Positions 61,714-64,000 of a stretch of DNA of 64,000 nucleotides are shown here, piece after piece. The stretch is from Patiria miniata (taxonomy: Eukaryota; Echinodermata; Asteroidea; Valvatida; Asterinidae), in assembly GCF_015706575.1 (NCBI RefSeq), contig NW_024037076.1:21890898-21954897 (forward strand), in the 5' to 3' direction. Each line of letters starts with the position of its first letter. The stretch's first letter is position 1. The notes beneath the pieces were generated by a model. The model did no database searches and was not told the DNA's origin. It worked only from the letters and a program-made list of their open reading frames with translations. The translations under genes and the position numbers were made by a program.

Positions 61714-62252
61714 GGGACGTCTCTATAGTCCGAAGTACCATTGGTCCTACGTCCCATTGGTCCGACGTCCCCTTGGTCCAACGTCCCATTGGTCCGACGT
61801 CCCATTGGTCCGACGTCCCATTGGTCCGACGTCCCATTGGTCCGAAGTCCCATTGGTCCCACGGCCCATTGGTCCGACGTCCCATTGGTCCGACGTCCCA
61901 TTGGTCCGACGTCCCATTGGTCCGACGTCCCATTGGTCCGACGTCCCATTGGTCCGACGTCCCATTGGGCCGACGGCCCATTCGTCCAATGTCCCATTGG
62001 TCCGACGTCCCATTGGTCCGAAGTCCCATTGTCCGACGCCCCATAAGATTAGGGTTAGGGTCAGTCAACCTGAACCAGTGGAACTACAGAGTATTATGTT
62101 TCGTAGGACCAATGGGACTTCGGACAAATGGGACATCGGACCAATGGGACGTCGGACCAATGGGATGTCGGACCAATGGGACTTCGGACCAATGGGATTT
62201 CGGACCCATGGGACTTCGGACCAATTGTACTTCGGACTGTCGAGACATAACC
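61714..62252. mobile_element. Foldback element made of 16 bp subrepeats
   Basis: The direct repeat GTTTGTCATG lies at 61704-61713 and 62253-62262. The left arm (61714-62044) is about 18 units of GTCCCATTGGTCCGAC. The right arm (62103-62235) is about eight units of the inverse. The outer ends AGTCCGAAGTAC and GTACTTCGGACT are inverted as well. The spacer holds GATTAGGGTTAGGGTCAG, with two telomere-like repeats. Foldback elements with subrepeated arms and 9-10 base duplications are known, for example Drosophila FB. The 207- and 230-codon ORFs across it are by-products of the repeat. Confidence 0.75.
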
Positions 62253-62319
62253 GTTTGTCATGCCAATTTAAAGCACATTGATGTGCAGCTTTCAATGAAT
62301 AAGGTGTGCTCGTCAAAAA

Positions 62320-62880
62320 TCAAAAAAAAAAAATCAAAACAACAAACAAACAAAAACAATACAGAAAAAAACAATAAAAATGTACACTAGTTAAAACCGA
62401 AGAAATTTTTATGTTTCCGGTAATACTGCCCCCAAAAAGGAAGGGTTGGTCGGTACATGTAGGTATTTTTTAGGTCCAAACAGTTCATGTACACGTGTAC
62501 AAATGTACACAGTTCATGTACTTTCTTTTTTTTTGGGGGGGGGGATGCTAGCATTTGTGTTCATATACCCAATTAAGATCATAATCATAAAATCATAATC
62601 CCTCAAAAATGTCTCTTTGTATATTCAGTTATTCGCCGACTCATAATGCCAGTCAGAATAACTGCTGAAATGCCAATACATTTAAACATAAACAAATGAA
62701 CAGCATGTGATCTATGAATACACTGTGATGCATGGAGAATGGTACATCATTTACTACTTTGATACTCTTACTAGTTTAGACTTCAATTTTTTCTTTTTTT
62801 ACATGTGAAAAAATCTTGGTCTACCCTTCAAAAAAGGATCTCATCAAAATTATTTTTGTTAAATTTTTCTTTGTATTCTG
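62320..62880. other. Non-coding, 5' of the AD1 exon
   Basis: A-rich tract with CAAACAAACAAAAACAATAC (62322-62380), poly-G at 62535-62544, and a T-rich polypyrimidine stretch before 62885. No gene. Confidence 0.4.
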
Positions 62881-62885
62881 GACAG

Positions 62886-62977
62886 GCATTACAGTCAAGA
62901 TGCAGAACTCTGCACCAAGGATGCCTGGTATGGGACCATCTGACAAAGAATTGAATGACTTATTGGATTTCAGTGCT
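62886..62977 (+). CDS. TCF3/4/12-like: E-protein start exon with AD1 activation helix
   Basis: After a TTCTGGACAG acceptor the exon has a short leader and an ATG at 62900. It reads MQNSAPRMPGMGPSDKELND then LLDFSA, and a GCT|GTAAGT donor ends it in phase 0. It matches vertebrate TCF4/TCF12 exon 2 (GTDKELSDLLDFSA), the AD1/PCET motif whose LDFS helix is known to bind the p300/CBP KIX domain and the ETO TAFH domain. This is the normal N-terminus of an E-protein, yet it lies 24-58 kb downstream of exons encoding later parts of such a protein. The next exon (FSPPV-type in vertebrates) is not within the remaining 1 kb. Confidence 0.92.
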
Positions 62978-64000
62978 GTAAGTTCATTGATTTAAAGCAT
63001 GTATGTACCATGCAAAGTATATTTCAGTGTATCTTGAAAGCATAGCTGGAAAGTTGCTATAACAAACATGGGGTCAACAAAAAGAGAAATTTGTCATTGA
63101 CATGGCACTCTGAGTTTCCAAGTCGGCATCTGTATTTATCTGTTTGTGTACTTGGTTTCAAAAAGGCCAGCATGTCCTTCAAAAAAGCCAATAATGAGGT
63201 TCTCATAAATATTATAATGCTAACTTAAATTGAAGGAAAATTCAAGCCAAACTCACGAATAGCCATGTACTTATTTTTGTTTTACCAATACGGTATACAT
63301 GTAGGGCCTACTGTACATTTGGTATCTGTGTGCATAGACTGCATCTTGACCTGCCATACCATTGGGGGAGAATACTTACATGTACCGGTACATGCACAAG
63401 AACGTGGAAAAATATTAGTGAAACAAGTCTCTGAAATCTTTATATTGAAATTGTTTCAAATAATGAATACATGTGCTTTTTATGTTGTCAAACAGTAGTT
63501 ATCGGCCTAGTCAGCATTAAAGTGGTCCCAGTGTTTTAGACTGGTTACCGATCATCTGTCCATTATCATGGTGGCCATAATAGCAGCAGGAATACCGATT
63601 TCAACATTTGTTTGGTAGTGTGAAGCTTCATGACACTCATGCATAGGTGTGCATGATGTTAATAATCAGCCTTCTTGACATCCAAATGTTAACATTTGTG
63701 CATACATTTATAATAGAACAGTTGATATTCAAGCTTTGTAATACAAGAATTTGTTTAAGGGGCAGTTCCACGGTGTCAAACTTTTTGGACAATTCAACAT
63801 TGTGCATTATAAAAGTTATAATAGTGAGTTTTTACTTATGATAAACATATCAGTTAGGTTTTACGTGAAAAAGAAATTCATTCAACTTTCTTGTTGTAGT
63901 AGAAATCAGCTCAAAACGCCCTGGTGCCAGGCATACATGTACTCGGACAAATTGATTTTGTGTGTGTACAAGACACTAACCCTCCTCAGTGCTTCAAAAT
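62978..64000. other. Intron after the AD1 exon
   Basis: No exon was recognised. A GGGGCAGTTCCACGG segment at 63759-63773 may be the start of a GGGCAATTCCATG-type MITE that continues past the window. Confidence 0.4.

Noticed and set aside
61658-62390. Long ORFs (up to 230 codons) rich in HWSDVPLVRRPIGPTS
   Set aside because: They come from the 16 bp foldback subrepeats, which are open in several frames on both strands.
38809-64000. Search for the E-protein bHLH exon (ERRMANNARERLRVRDIN-type)
   Set aside because: No such sequence was seen on either strand, so no bHLH exon is annotated.

Overview
The window is invertebrate nuclear DNA. It is AT-rich, its genes have short exons in long introns, and most of the remaining sequence is dispersed inverted-repeat elements. 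The genome-wide style (very frequent TACATGTA and TACCGGTA octamers, many small TIR elements, poly-G/poly-C tracts) together with the one well-recognised gene suggests a marine deuterostome, most likely an echinoderm such as a sea star. That taxonomic call is inference.

The only gene recognised with confidence is a class I bHLH E-protein (relative of vertebrate TCF3/TCF4/TCF12 and fly daughterless) on the + strand. Five internal exons lie in the expected order, with compatible splice phases, at 5245-5324, 31749-31884, 32192-32232, 37806-37908 and 38651-38808. They encode the Ser/Pro-rich middle of the protein, including a split basic nuclear-localisation segment. The exon carrying the start codon and the AD1 activation helix (ELNDLLDFSA) also lies on the + strand, but at 62886-62977, downstream of the exons it should precede. 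A 500-base N gap (40329-40828) lies between. The window therefore shows either two contigs joined in the wrong order or a second E-protein gene beginning near 62.9 kb. The bHLH exons are not in the window.

Layout: 1-1150 is a CpG-richer stretch with a small unexplained ORF (979-1152). 1.3-5.2 kb holds dispersed repeats. 5.2-40.3 kb is the E-protein middle region, with a 26.4 kb intron full of MITEs, a 3 x 73 bp tandem array, an unrecognised antisense ORF at 12.8-13.0 kb, a LINE 3' end at 18.9-20.05 kb, an inverted pair of protein-coding fragments at 25.4-25.8 kb and a tRNA-derived SINE at 33.5 kb. After the gap, 40.8-42.8 kb holds a broken gene resembling a YHxxCY/CXC-cysteine protein family, and 44.5-45.2 kb holds a decayed LINE reverse transcriptase. 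47.8-62.3 kb is a dense series of TIR elements: two TTAA-flanked families, a probable MULE-like element with an 11 bp target duplication, a TA-flanked Tc1/mariner-like element, and a foldback element built of 16 bp subrepeats. The AD1 exon follows at 62.9 kb.

No CRISPR array, rRNA, convincing functional tRNA, or retroviral/LTR/Polinton element was recognised. Most ORFs in the window are chance or repeat-derived. All calls come from reading the sequence; no search was run.
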